This document shows, one piece after another, positions 1 through 5,584 of a DNA stretch of 5,787 bases. Numbering within the stretch: position 1 is the stretch's first letter; every line of letters starts with the position of its first letter. Position numbers and translations under genes: made by a program. Source of the DNA: Bacillota bacterium (GTDB taxonomy: Bacteria; Bacillota; Clostridia; Oscillospirales; Ruminococcaceae); assembly GCA_023395435.1 (NCBI GenBank), contig JAEWZG010000097.1:1-5787 (forward strand). The letters run 5' to 3'. The notes under the pieces are model-generated. The model was not told where the DNA came from. It did not search any database and saw only the letters and a program-made list of their open reading frames with translations.

Positions 1-121
1 TTGTTGTTTTTGTGCAGTTGCCAGACCGCACTTTTATTATACAACAAAAGGAGTTTTTATTCCCTTCCCCACGCTAAAGCTTTTTCCGCTCCACCGACAT
101 AGTCGGTGGTTGTTTGCACAA
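1..121. repeat. Structured intergenic element, possible palindromic repeat or mobile-element edge
   Basis: No gene is supported here; one plus-strand frame is open to a stop at 100-102 but has no start signal and resembles nothing I recognise. The stretch holds nested inverted repeats. TTGTTGT (1-7) pairs with ACAACAA (41-47). Inside them, 12-31 read on the minus strand forms a 7-bp stem (GTGCGGT with ACTGCAC, one G-U pair) and a 6-base loop. TTGTGCA (10-16) is also complementary to TGCACAA (115-121) at the other end. Bases 61-120 contain 32 G+C of 60, richer than most of the window. Such clustered hairpins fit a dispersed intergenic palindrome or the subterminal ends of an IS200/IS605-type element, but no transposase is visible. 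The left limit may lie outside the window. Confidence 0.35.
91..109. other. Perfect 8-bp GC-rich hairpin
   Basis: CCACCGAC (91-98) and GTCGGTGG (102-109) are perfect inverted repeats around the 3-base spacer ATA. On the plus strand it is followed by TTGTTT, so it could act as a weak rightward terminator for a gene left of the window. Equally it may be the core palindrome of the repeat element occupying 1-121. The pairing is seen directly; the role is inference. Confidence 0.55.
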
Positions 122-123
122 TT

Positions 124-156
124 AAAATCCTTGCATAAATATTATGCAAGGATTTT
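124..156. terminator. Bidirectional intrinsic terminator downstream of metA
   Basis: A perfect 15-bp stem pairs 124-138 (AAAATCCTTGCATAA) with 142-156, around a 3-base loop (139-141). Read on the minus strand it begins one base after the metA stop codon (158-160) and its 3' arm ends in TTTT, so it should end the metA transcript. Read on the plus strand it is followed by an uninterrupted T-run through 159, a stronger U-tract. It may therefore also stop a convergent transcript arriving from the left of the window. Confidence 0.85.
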
Positions 157-157
157 T

Positions 158-1087
158 TTATATCTGTATTTCAGAAAGTTCATTAAGATTAAAAGGAGTC
201 TGTTGGTATACACAGTAGTTAAGCCAGTTTGAAAACATCAGGTTCGCATGACAGCACCATTGTGATTTCGGAGTTTTTTCAGGATCATTATCAGGAAAAT
301 AATTATATGGTACTTTAATATCAAGTCCTTTACTTAAATCTCTGAAGAATTCATTAGCAAGAGTGTTCCTGTCATATTCAGAATGACCGAAAATGAAGTA
401 TTGTCTGTTTGTCTGATCACATACTGTATTAACACCGCTGATATCAGATTCGGTAAGAACTTCAAGCTTTGGAACTTTGTCAATATCCTCTCTTCTTACC
501 TCTGTAAGTCTTGAATGTGGAACATAAAATACATCGTCAAAACCTTTCAACAATGGATTGTTTTCACCAATAATTCTGTGTGGAAAAACGCCGAACATTT
601 TTTCTTTCAGAAGATATTTAGGTATGCCATAGTGGTGATACAGTCCAGCCTGTGCCCCCCAGCAGATATGTAGAGTTGAAAAAACACTAGATTTTGACCA
701 ATCCATTACCTCGCAAAGCTCATCCCAGTAGTCAACTTCTTCATATTCAAGATGTTCAATAGGAGCACCAGTAATAACAAGACCGTCAAACTTTTCATCC
801 TTAATTTCATCAAAAGTTTTATAGAATCTAAGCATATGTTCAGCAGAAGTATTTTTTGACTCATGTGAAGAAAGCTGAATAAGCTCAATATCTACCTGTA
901 AAGGTGTATTACTTAATAGTCTTAAAAGCTGTGTTTCAGTTTCTATTTTTTTGGGCATAAGATTAAGAATGCCTATTTTTAATGGACGTATATCCTGATG
1001 GTCAGCCCTATCGTCAGACATAACAAATATATTTTCATTTTCCAGCGTAGAATATGCTGGTAAATTATTTGGTATTTTAATCGGCAT
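158..1087 (-). CDS. metA: Homoserine O-acetyltransferase, MetA family (often labelled succinyltransferase)
   Basis: This cytoplasmic enzyme acylates the hydroxyl of L-homoserine, the committed step of methionine synthesis. The 309-residue protein has full family length (PF04204, glutamine-amidotransferase-like fold) and matches canonical numbering without gaps. It has the nucleophile Cys142 (HICWGAQ), His235 and Glu237 (FGHSEYD), and the substrate-contact positions Lys163, Ser192 and Arg249. Position 111 is Glu (TGAPIEH). Published work on the Bacillus cereus enzyme ties Glu111 to acetyl-CoA use and Gly111, as in E. coli, to succinyl-CoA use, so acetyl-CoA is the predicted donor. The gene is also called metAA in such organisms. 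The start is the ATG read from 1087, with GGAGGG at 1098-1093 a few bases upstream, and the N-terminus MPIKIP is typical. It is a monocistronic minus-strand unit divergent from glyA, ending at the hairpin 124-156. The family is near certain; the acyl donor is inference from one residue. Confidence 0.97.
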   Translation of the reverse strand: MPIKIPNNLPAYSTLENENIFVMSDDRADHQDIRPLKIGILNLMPKKIETETQLLRLLSNTPLQVDIELIQLSSHESKNTSAEHMLRFYKTFDEIKDEKFDGLVITGAPIEHLEYEEVDYWDELCEVMDWSKSSVFSTLHICWGAQAGLYHHYGIPKYLLKEKMFGVFPHRIIGENNPLLKGFDDVFYVPHSRLTEVRREDIDKVPKLEVLTESDISGVNTVCDQTNRQYFIFGHSEYDRNTLANEFFRDLSKGLDIKVPYNYFPDNDPEKTPKSQWCCHANLMFSNWLNYCVYQQTPFNLNELSEIQI

Positions 1088-1117
1088 AATTACCCTCCAT
1101 TTATAAATTCAATTTAA

Positions 1118-1146
1118 AGTATAGCATATTAATAGTGAACTTTCAA
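1118..1146 (-). promoter_or_regulatory. metA promoter (sigma-A type, extended -10)
   Basis: On the minus strand, TTGAAA (1146-1141) and TATACT (1123-1118) are separated by exactly 17 bases. A TG lies one base upstream of the -10 hexamer (TGCTATACT), an extended -10 element. The predicted transcript start is near 1111, leaving only about 24 leader bases before the ATG. That leaves no room for a SAM riboswitch or T-box, either of which often controls methionine genes in Firmicutes. Confidence 0.8.
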
Positions 1147-1207
1147 CATTCATATTACGATATAACAGTATTTTCATAATTATTGGGCAGTATAGAATGG
1201 AAAACTG

Positions 1208-1236
1208 TTGAAATTTATAATGCTATGGGTTATAAT
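1208..1236 (+). promoter_or_regulatory. glyA promoter (sigma-A type)
   Basis: TTGAAA (1208-1213) and a consensus TATAAT (1231-1236) are separated by 17 bases. The predicted transcript start is near 1243, giving a leader of roughly 25 bases with the Shine-Dalgarno at 1252-1258. The -35 TTG coincides with the first codon of the longest in-frame glyA reading frame, so that upstream start would lie outside its own mRNA. Confidence 0.88.
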
Positions 1237-1251
1237 GAAAATAACATTTTT

Positions 1252-1258
1252 AAAGGAG
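1252..1258 (+). promoter_or_regulatory. glyA ribosome binding site, fixes the start at 1268
   Basis: AAAGGAG ends nine bases before ATG 1268. The frame stays open 20 codons further upstream, but those codons overlap the promoter and do not resemble the family N-terminus. This site decides the start. Confidence 0.9.
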
Positions 1259-1267
1259 CGGAAGATA

Positions 1268-2521
1268 ATGAGCGATAAATTAGTTGATACTATTGGTTAT
1301 GTTATGGAGTTTGATAAAGAGGTTGGGGATGCACTAAATCTTGAACTTAAAAGACAGAGAAGGAATCTTGAACTTATTGCAAGTGAAAATATAGTTTCAC
1401 CAGCAGTAATGGCTGCTATGGGAACTGTTCTTACAAATAAATATGCTGAGGGCTATCCAGGAAAGAGATACTACGGCGGATGCGAATGCGTTGATATTGC
1501 TGAAAATATTGCTATTGAAAGAGCATGCAAGCTTTTTGGCGCAAAGTATGCAAATGTTCAGGCTCATTCAGGTGCTCAGGCAAATACAGCGGTATACTTT
1601 GCTTTAATTAACCCAGGTGACACAGTACTCGGCATGAGCCTTGCTCATGGAGGACATTTAACACATGGTTCACCAGTAAATATTTCAGGAAAATACTATA
1701 ATTTCGTTCCTTATGGTCTTGGTGATGATGAAACAATTGATTATGATAAGGTTGAAGCCCTTGCAAAGGAGCATAATCCAAAGCTTATTGTTGCTGGTGC
1801 AAGTGCATATCCAAGAGCAATTGATTTTGAAAAACTATCAAACATTGCAAAAAGTGTTGGCGCATATTTAATGGTTGATATGGCACATATTGCTGGACTT
1901 GTTGCTGCTGGTCTTCACCAGTCACCTGTACCATATGCTGACGTTGTTACAACAACAACACATAAGACACTCAGAGGCCCTCGTGGCGGACTTATCCTCA
2001 CAAACAATGAAGAAATTGCTCTGAAGATTAATAAAGCAATCTTCCCTGGAATTCAGGGCGGACCATTAATGCACGTTATTGCTGCTAAGGCTGTTTGCTT
2101 TGGCGAAGCATTAAAGCCAGAATTCAAAGAATATGCGCAGCAGGTAATTGATAATGCTCAGGCGCTTGCAAAAGGACTTGTAAAACGCGGATTCAACCTT
2201 GTTTCTGGCGGAACAGACAATCATCTTATGCTTGTTGATTTGCAGCCATTCAATATAACAGGCAAAGAGCTTGAGAAGAGACTTGATGAAGTATATATCA
2301 CTGTCAATAAGAATGCTATTCCAAACGATCCACAGAGTCCATTTGTAACAAGTGGTGTCAGAATAGGTACTCCGGCAGTAACATCAAGAGGACTCAAAAC
2401 TGAGGATATGGAAAAGATTGCTGAATATATTTATCTCACAGCTACAGATTTTGAGAACAATGCTGACAAGATACGTGCTGGCGTAACAGAAATTTGCAAC
2501 AAATATCCACTTTACGAATAA
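1268..2521 (+). CDS. glyA: Serine hydroxymethyltransferase
   Basis: A cytoplasmic PLP enzyme that interconverts serine plus tetrahydrofolate with glycine plus 5,10-methylene-tetrahydrofolate, the main one-carbon source for purines, thymidylate and methionine. From ATG 1268 it has 417 residues, the normal bacterial length. Visible signatures are LIASENIVSPAV (36-47), NKYAEGYPGKRYYGG (57-71), HSGAQAN (100-106), the PLP-contact motif VDMAHIAGL (203-211) with Asp204 and His207, the Schiff-base Lys233 in TTTTHKTLRGPRGG, and the carboxylate-binding Arg365 in GVRIGTPA. The start rests on the Shine-Dalgarno at 1252-1258 and on the promoter overlapping the 20 extra upstream codons. It is transcribed alone, divergently from metA, and ends two bases before a hairpin terminator. 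No folate (THF) riboswitch fits in the short leader. Nothing is broken or missing. Confidence 0.98.
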   Translation: MSDKLVDTIGYVMEFDKEVGDALNLELKRQRRNLELIASENIVSPAVMAAMGTVLTNKYAEGYPGKRYYGGCECVDIAENIAIERACKLFGAKYANVQAHSGAQANTAVYFALINPGDTVLGMSLAHGGHLTHGSPVNISGKYYNFVPYGLGDDETIDYDKVEALAKEHNPKLIVAGASAYPRAIDFEKLSNIAKSVGAYLMVDMAHIAGLVAAGLHQSPVPYADVVTTTTHKTLRGPRGGLILTNNEEIALKINKAIFPGIQGGPLMHVIAAKAVCFGEALKPEFKEYAQQVIDNAQALAKGLVKRGFNLVSGGTDNHLMLVDLQPFNITGKELEKRLDEVYITVNKNAIPNDPQSPFVTSGVRIGTPAVTSRGLKTEDMEKIAEYIYLTATDFENNADKIRAGVTEICNKYPLYE

Positions 2522-2523
2522 AT

Positions 2524-2553
2524 AATAAAAGCAGGGTTATCCCTGCTTTTATT
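2524..2553 (+). terminator. glyA intrinsic terminator
   Basis: A perfect 13-bp inverted repeat pairs 2524-2536 (AATAAAAGCAGGG) with 2541-2553, with loop TTAT. The GC core GCAGGG/CCCTGC is followed by TTTTATT, the U-tract, which is mirrored by an A-rich 5' flank. It begins two bases after the glyA stop and separates glyA from the CPBP gene. Confidence 0.88.
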
Positions 2554-2591
2554 AAATAAAAAGCATTATTATAGTGTAAAGGCAGGTTTTT

Positions 2592-3428
2592 ATGATAAAA
2601 TCAACAAAATTAAGTTCAGTTATTATAGCAACTATTTTTTCTGCTTTGGCAATAATTATTTTTATAATAATTATGCCTAATCTTTTTTTGCGATGCACTT
2701 CATTGTTTGGATTTTCTCTTGATAAAAAAGATTTATATGTTCGATACATATTTGGGACTATTAGCAGAGCAATGGGAATATCAGCAATAATTTTTATTAT
2801 GTATAAAGTTAATATAATAAATAATTTCAAGTTTAATTGGAAAATGAAGTATTTATTATTTAGCATTGTATTTATAGTTTATATTATCTTAAATATTGAA
2901 TTTAAAGCAATCAGCTCTGATAAAATACCCCTACTTTTTCTAATGATTATTTCTTGTCTTGGCGTCGGGATTTTTGAGGAAGTAGTTATCAGAGGATTGG
3001 CATTGGGTTTGCTTTTAAAAGCTTGGGGTAAGAGCAAAAAAGGAATCTACTTTGCTGTATTATTTTCGAGTATTATATTTGGGCTTGGTCATATTCAAAA
3101 TTACCTGTCAGGAAAAGCTGGACTTGTTACTACATTATGTCAAGTTGGATATGCAACTTTTATAGGTGTAATGCTTGCAGCAATTCTTATAAGATGCGAT
3201 TTCAGTTTGTGGCTATGTGGAATTCTACACGCTCTATTTGATATTGCAAGTGGTATTGGTGATGTTGCATCATATGGAGCTGTAAGAAAACCTTTAACAA
3301 TTCAAACAGTTAATTATATTGATGAGTTAGTGAATATGTCATTATTTCTCCCATTACTTATATTTGGACTAATATTCTTAATAAAAGTAAAGAAAATAGA
3401 CGAAAATTTTAATGTAAGTTTGGTTTAA
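2592..3428 (+). CDS. CPBP family intramembrane glutamic endopeptidase-like protein (CAAX/Abi type)
   Basis: A 278-residue, very hydrophobic protein of the CPBP (CAAX protease and bacteriocin-processing; PF02517-type) family. Likely membrane segments lie near residues 8-30, 55-73, 87-102, 112-128, 151-168, 184-203 and 248-265. All three family motifs are present: EEVVIR (Glu129, Glu130, Arg134), FGLGH (163-167, His167) and HALFD (His213 to Asp217). The catalytic set therefore looks intact. Family members cleave or process membrane or lipidated substrates; some serve in bacteriocin maturation or self-immunity, but no bacteriocin precursor is visible here, so the substrate is unknown. The start ATG follows a modest AAAGGCAGG site (2578-2586). 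No strong promoter was found between the glyA terminator and the start; only a weak TATTAT/TATAGT-like -10 near 2567-2575. It is 17 bases upstream of the GNAT gene. Sampled lines of its 5' half are about 22-27% G+C, lower than glyA, partly because Ile/Phe codons dominate. Confidence 0.9.
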   Translation: MIKSTKLSSVIIATIFSALAIIIFIIIMPNLFLRCTSLFGFSLDKKDLYVRYIFGTISRAMGISAIIFIMYKVNIINNFKFNWKMKYLLFSIVFIVYIILNIEFKAISSDKIPLLFLMIISCLGVGIFEEVVIRGLALGLLLKAWGKSKKGIYFAVLFSSIIFGLGHIQNYLSGKAGLVTTLCQVGYATFIGVMLAAILIRCDFSLWLCGILHALFDIASGIGDVASYGAVRKPLTIQTVNYIDELVNMSLFLPLLIFGLIFLIKVKKIDENFNVSLV

Positions 3429-3445
3429 TATGTTGGAGGAAGAAT

Positions 3446-3889
3446 ATGCAACTTGAAATTCGTGACGCAAGACGGAATGACATTAATCAGCTACTTGAAT
3501 TGTATAAAAATTTGCATAATAATCCAATACCGTTGATAGATGATAAAATAAAAGCAGTATGGAATAAAATAATTGATGACAGGGATAATCATATTATTCT
3601 TGGATGCCTTAACGAGAAGATTATTTCTTCCTGTGTTTTAGTGGTTATTCCGAATTTAACACACAATCAACGTCCATATGCATTCGTAGAAAATGTAGTA
3701 ACACATGAAAAATATCGTAATAGAGGTTATGCATCGGCAATTCTTGATTATGCAAAAAGAGTTGCAAAGGATAATGATTGTTACAAGATAATGCTGCTGA
3801 CTGGAAGTAAAGAAAAAAGCACTCTTGATTTTTATAGAAAAGCAGGATTTAATTCCGAAGATAAAACAGCATTTATACAATGGCTTTAA
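3446..3889 (+). CDS. GNAT family N-acetyltransferase
   Basis: A 147-residue single-domain acetyltransferase of the GNAT superfamily, presumably cytoplasmic and using acetyl-CoA. The N-terminus LEIRDARRNDINQLLELYKNL fits strand 1 and helix 1. VENVVTHEKYRNRGYASAIL (81-100) is motif A, with the acetyl-CoA pyrophosphate loop R91-N-R93-G94-Y-A96, and FYRKAGF (129-135) is the typical C-terminal motif B. The substrate cannot be read from the sequence. The start is ATG 3446, with GGAGGA (3435-3440) five bases upstream. It lies 17 bases after the CPBP gene and 14 bases before rarA, so the three are probably co-transcribed. No neighbouring ribbon-helix-helix antitoxin is present, which argues against a TacT-type GNAT toxin pair. 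Confidence 0.92.
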   Translation: MQLEIRDARRNDINQLLELYKNLHNNPIPLIDDKIKAVWNKIIDDRDNHIILGCLNEKIISSCVLVVIPNLTHNQRPYAFVENVVTHEKYRNRGYASAILDYAKRVAKDNDCYKIMLLTGSKEKSTLDFYRKAGFNSEDKTAFIQWL

Positions 3890-3891
3890 AA

Positions 3892-3899
3892 AGAGGTGA
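3892..3899 (+). promoter_or_regulatory. rarA ribosome binding site, fixes the start at 3904
   Basis: AGAGGTGA lies four bases before ATG 3904. An in-frame ATG at 3880 lies inside the end of the GNAT gene, lacks a comparable site and would add eight residues (MALKRGEI) not expected in the family, whose N-terminus reads like MSAPLADRIRP. Confidence 0.85.
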
Positions 3900-3903
3900 A
3901 ATA

Positions 3904-5172
3904 ATGTCAGCACCATTGGCGGATAGAATTCGTCCTGAAAAACTTGACGATATAGTCGGACAAAAACATTTGCTTGGCGAAGGTAAGGCTCTTAGAAGAA
4001 TAATTGAAAGTGGAAATATTCCTAACCTTATTTTTTACGGGCCTTCTGGTGTCGGTAAAACAACAATAGCAAGAATTATTGCAAACAATACAATGAAGCA
4101 AATGTTTAAGCTTAATGGAACATCTGCTTCTGTTGCTGATATTAAGGAAATTATCAGTCAGACTGAAACGATTGACGGCTATAATGGAATTCTTCTTTAT
4201 CTTGATGAAATTCAATACCTTAATAAAAAGCAACAGCAATCATTGCTTGAATATATTGAAAACGGGAAGATAACATTAATTGCTTCAACAACAGAAAATC
4301 CATATTTTTATGTATATAATGCAATTTTAAGCCGTTCAACAGTTTTTGAATTCAAGCCTGTAACTGATGACGAAATAATACCAGCCATAAAGCGTGCTTT
4401 TAAGATAATGGCTAGTGAGCTTAATCTTAATATAAAACTTGAGGATGGCGTAGCAGAGCATATTTCTAAAGGTTGTGGGGGAGATGTTAGGAAATCCCTA
4501 AATACTGTTGAGCTATGTGTTCTTTCTGGTGATAATAACGGTGAACGTCTTCTTGTTACACTGGAAAAAGCAAAAGAGCTAACTCAACGAAGTAATATGC
4601 GTTATGACAAAGAAGGCGACGAGCATTATGATATAATGTCAGCTTTTCAGAAGTCAATACGTGGTTCTGATGAAAATGCGGCTTTGCATTATGCAGCACG
4701 TTTAATGGAGGCTGGTGACCTACCATCTCTTTGCAGACGATTGCTTGTTACTGCAAGTGAAGATGTTGGTCTTGCATATCCAATGGCTATAACAATTGTT
4801 AAGTCATGTGTAGATAGTGCTTTGCAGTTAGGGTTGCCGGAGGCTCGTATCCCTTTGGCTCAGGCTATTATTCTTTTATGTACTTCTCCAAAATCAAATA
4901 GTGCAGAAATTGCTATTGATTCAGCACTTGCTGATATAAGGAATGGAAACGTCGGAAGCATTCCTCGTCACCTTCAAAACAAGCATTATGACGGTGAAGA
5001 TGCTTCAATAAAAGGGCAGTATTATTTGTATCCGCATAATTTCCCTAACCATTATGTAAAACAGCAATACTTGCCTGATAAAATTAATAATAAAATTTAT
5101 TATAACTTCGGTGATAATAAAACTGAACAATCGGCGTCAGAATATCGCAAGAAAATCCTTGAAGACAAATAA
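3904..5172 (+). CDS. rarA: Replication-associated recombination protein A (RarA/MgsA), AAA+ ATPase
   Basis: A 422-residue clamp-loader-like AAA+ ATPase of the RarA/MgsA/WRNIP1 family, acting at stalled or gapped replication forks together with SSB. In order it shows LADRIRPEKLDDIVGQKHLL (5-24), Walker A GPSGVGKT (46-53, Lys52), Walker B LLYLDE (97-102, Asp101/Glu102), sensor 1 STTEN (128-132), the arginine-finger region SRS (143-145) and sensor 2 GGDVRKSLN (192-200, Arg196). The family C-terminal part follows: DKEGDEHYDIMSAFQKSIRGSD (235-256), EAGDLPSLCRRLL (269-281), ASEDVGLA (284-291), and near the end GQYYLYPHNF (371-380). Length and motifs are complete. Start 3904 is chosen for its AGAGGTGA site. 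It is the last gene of a probable CPBP-GNAT-rarA transcript; 8 bases after its stop the promoter of the next gene begins. Confidence 0.97.
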   Translation: MSAPLADRIRPEKLDDIVGQKHLLGEGKALRRIIESGNIPNLIFYGPSGVGKTTIARIIANNTMKQMFKLNGTSASVADIKEIISQTETIDGYNGILLYLDEIQYLNKKQQQSLLEYIENGKITLIASTTENPYFYVYNAILSRSTVFEFKPVTDDEIIPAIKRAFKIMASELNLNIKLEDGVAEHISKGCGGDVRKSLNTVELCVLSGDNNGERLLVTLEKAKELTQRSNMRYDKEGDEHYDIMSAFQKSIRGSDENAALHYAARLMEAGDLPSLCRRLLVTASEDVGLAYPMAITIVKSCVDSALQLGLPEARIPLAQAIILLCTSPKSNSAEIAIDSALADIRNGNVGSIPRHLQNKHYDGEDASIKGQYYLYPHNFPNHYVKQQYLPDKINNKIYYNFGDNKTEQSASEYRKKILEDK

Positions 5173-5180
5173 TAGGCGAA

Positions 5181-5209
5181 TTGAATAACATGTTTCTGCA
5201 TAGTATTAT
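5181..5209 (+). promoter_or_regulatory. Promoter of the PRC-barrel gene
   Basis: TTGAAT (5181-5186) and TATTAT (5204-5209) are separated by 17 bases, with a predicted transcript start near 5216. The TTG of the -35 box is also the first possible in-frame start of the following reading frame, so a start at 5181 or at ATG 5190 would lie upstream of this transcript. The match is good but not perfect, and read-through from rarA is still possible. Confidence 0.65.
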
Positions 5210-5231
5210 AGATAGGCATATATCTGTAATT

Positions 5232-5239
5232 GAGGTGAT
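5232..5239 (+). promoter_or_regulatory. Ribosome binding site that selects TTG 5244
   Basis: GAGGTGAT lies four bases before TTG 5244, the best Shine-Dalgarno in the 5173-5260 stretch. Neither of the upstream candidate starts (TTG 5181, ATG 5190) has a comparable site. Confidence 0.75.
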
Positions 5240-5243
5240 AGCT

Positions 5244-5534
5244 TTGGTATGCAGTCTTGGTGATCTGAGAAACAAGGAAGTAATAAATATCAAGAATGGC
5301 GCAAAGCTTGGCTTCGTTGATGATGTTGAGATCAATATGAAAGAGGCGACTGTATTAGCACTTATCGTTTATGGGCGCCCACGTCTTTTCGGTCTTTTTG
5401 GAAGAGAAGAAGATTTAATAATTAAATGTGATGAAATTGAATTGATTGGTGAAGATACCATTCTTGTATCCTATGATGATTTGTCTTATCACACAAAAAC
5501 AAAGTCATTTAGTTTTGAAAGTTTGTTGAAATAG
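5244..5534 (+). CDS. PRC-barrel protein, YlmC/YmxH sporulation family
   Basis: A small protein of about 96 residues from a TTG start. The sequence (M)VCSLGDLRNKEVINIKNGAKLGFVDDVEINM matches the PRC-barrel YlmC/YmxH pattern of a short strand, a [R/N]KEVINI motif and a G-x-[KR]-LG turn. RLFGLFGREEDLIIKCDEIELIGEDTILV (47-75) is the second half of the barrel. About 20 further residues, rich in Ser and Lys, extend past the usual end. The family is conserved in spore-forming Firmicutes and annotated as sporulation-linked, but its molecular role is not established; PRC barrels generally bind proteins or RNA. Starting at 5244 agrees with the family N-terminus, the GAGGTGAT site and the promoter at 5181-5209. 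A longer 117-residue version from 5181 is possible but less likely. No terminator follows before the rpsB promoter. Confidence 0.85.
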   Translation: MVCSLGDLRNKEVINIKNGAKLGFVDDVEINMKEATVLALIVYGRPRLFGLFGREEDLIIKCDEIELIGEDTILVSYDDLSYHTKTKSFSFESLLK

Positions 5535-5549
5535 ACAAAACTTATTATG

Positions 5550-5578
5550 TTGAATATTATAGTGTATTATGGTATAAT
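5550..5578 (+). promoter_or_regulatory. rpsB promoter (sigma-A type, extended -10)
   Basis: TTGAAT (5550-5555) and a consensus TATAAT (5573-5578) are 17 bases apart, and TG precedes the -10 by one base (TGGTATAAT). This is the strongest promoter in the window, as expected for a ribosomal protein operon. The predicted transcript start is near 5585, about 105 bases upstream of the rpsB ATG. Confidence 0.9.
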
Positions 5579-5584
5579 ATTAAA

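Noticed and set aside
1..102. Open plus-strand frame at the window edge (ends at TAG 100-102) as the tail of a gene
   Set aside because: The translation is low-complexity (LLFLCSCQTALLLY...), resembles no family I know, and overlaps several inverted repeats; kept only as part of the structured element.
1237..1267. Folate (THF) or glycine riboswitch upstream of glyA
   Set aside because: The leader from the predicted start near 1243 is about 25 bases, far too short for either aptamer.
1951..1961. Short ACA-type tandem repeat in glyA
   Set aside because: It encodes the conserved Thr run just before the PLP-binding His-Lys motif, so it is explained by coding constraint.
2646..2676. AT palindrome-like run inside the CPBP gene
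   Set aside because: It is made of Ile/Phe/Met codons in a membrane segment; the symmetry is expected from AT-only composition and there is no T-run or spacing typical of a signal.
2552..2866. Minus-strand reading frame opposite the CPBP gene
   Set aside because: It is an AT-rich hydrophobic shadow of the plus-strand membrane protein, with no ribosome binding site and overlap with the glyA terminator.
2592..3889. CPBP protease-like protein plus GNAT as a bacteriocin-maturation/immunity or toxin-antitoxin system
   Set aside because: No small precursor peptide with a leader, no ABC exporter and no ribbon-helix-helix antitoxin is present; the two families are too general to claim a system from adjacency.
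3656..4239. Minus-strand frames opposite the GNAT and rarA genes
   Set aside because: Both lie antisense to well-supported conserved genes, contain no recognisable motifs and have Cys/Phe/Ile-rich shadow composition.
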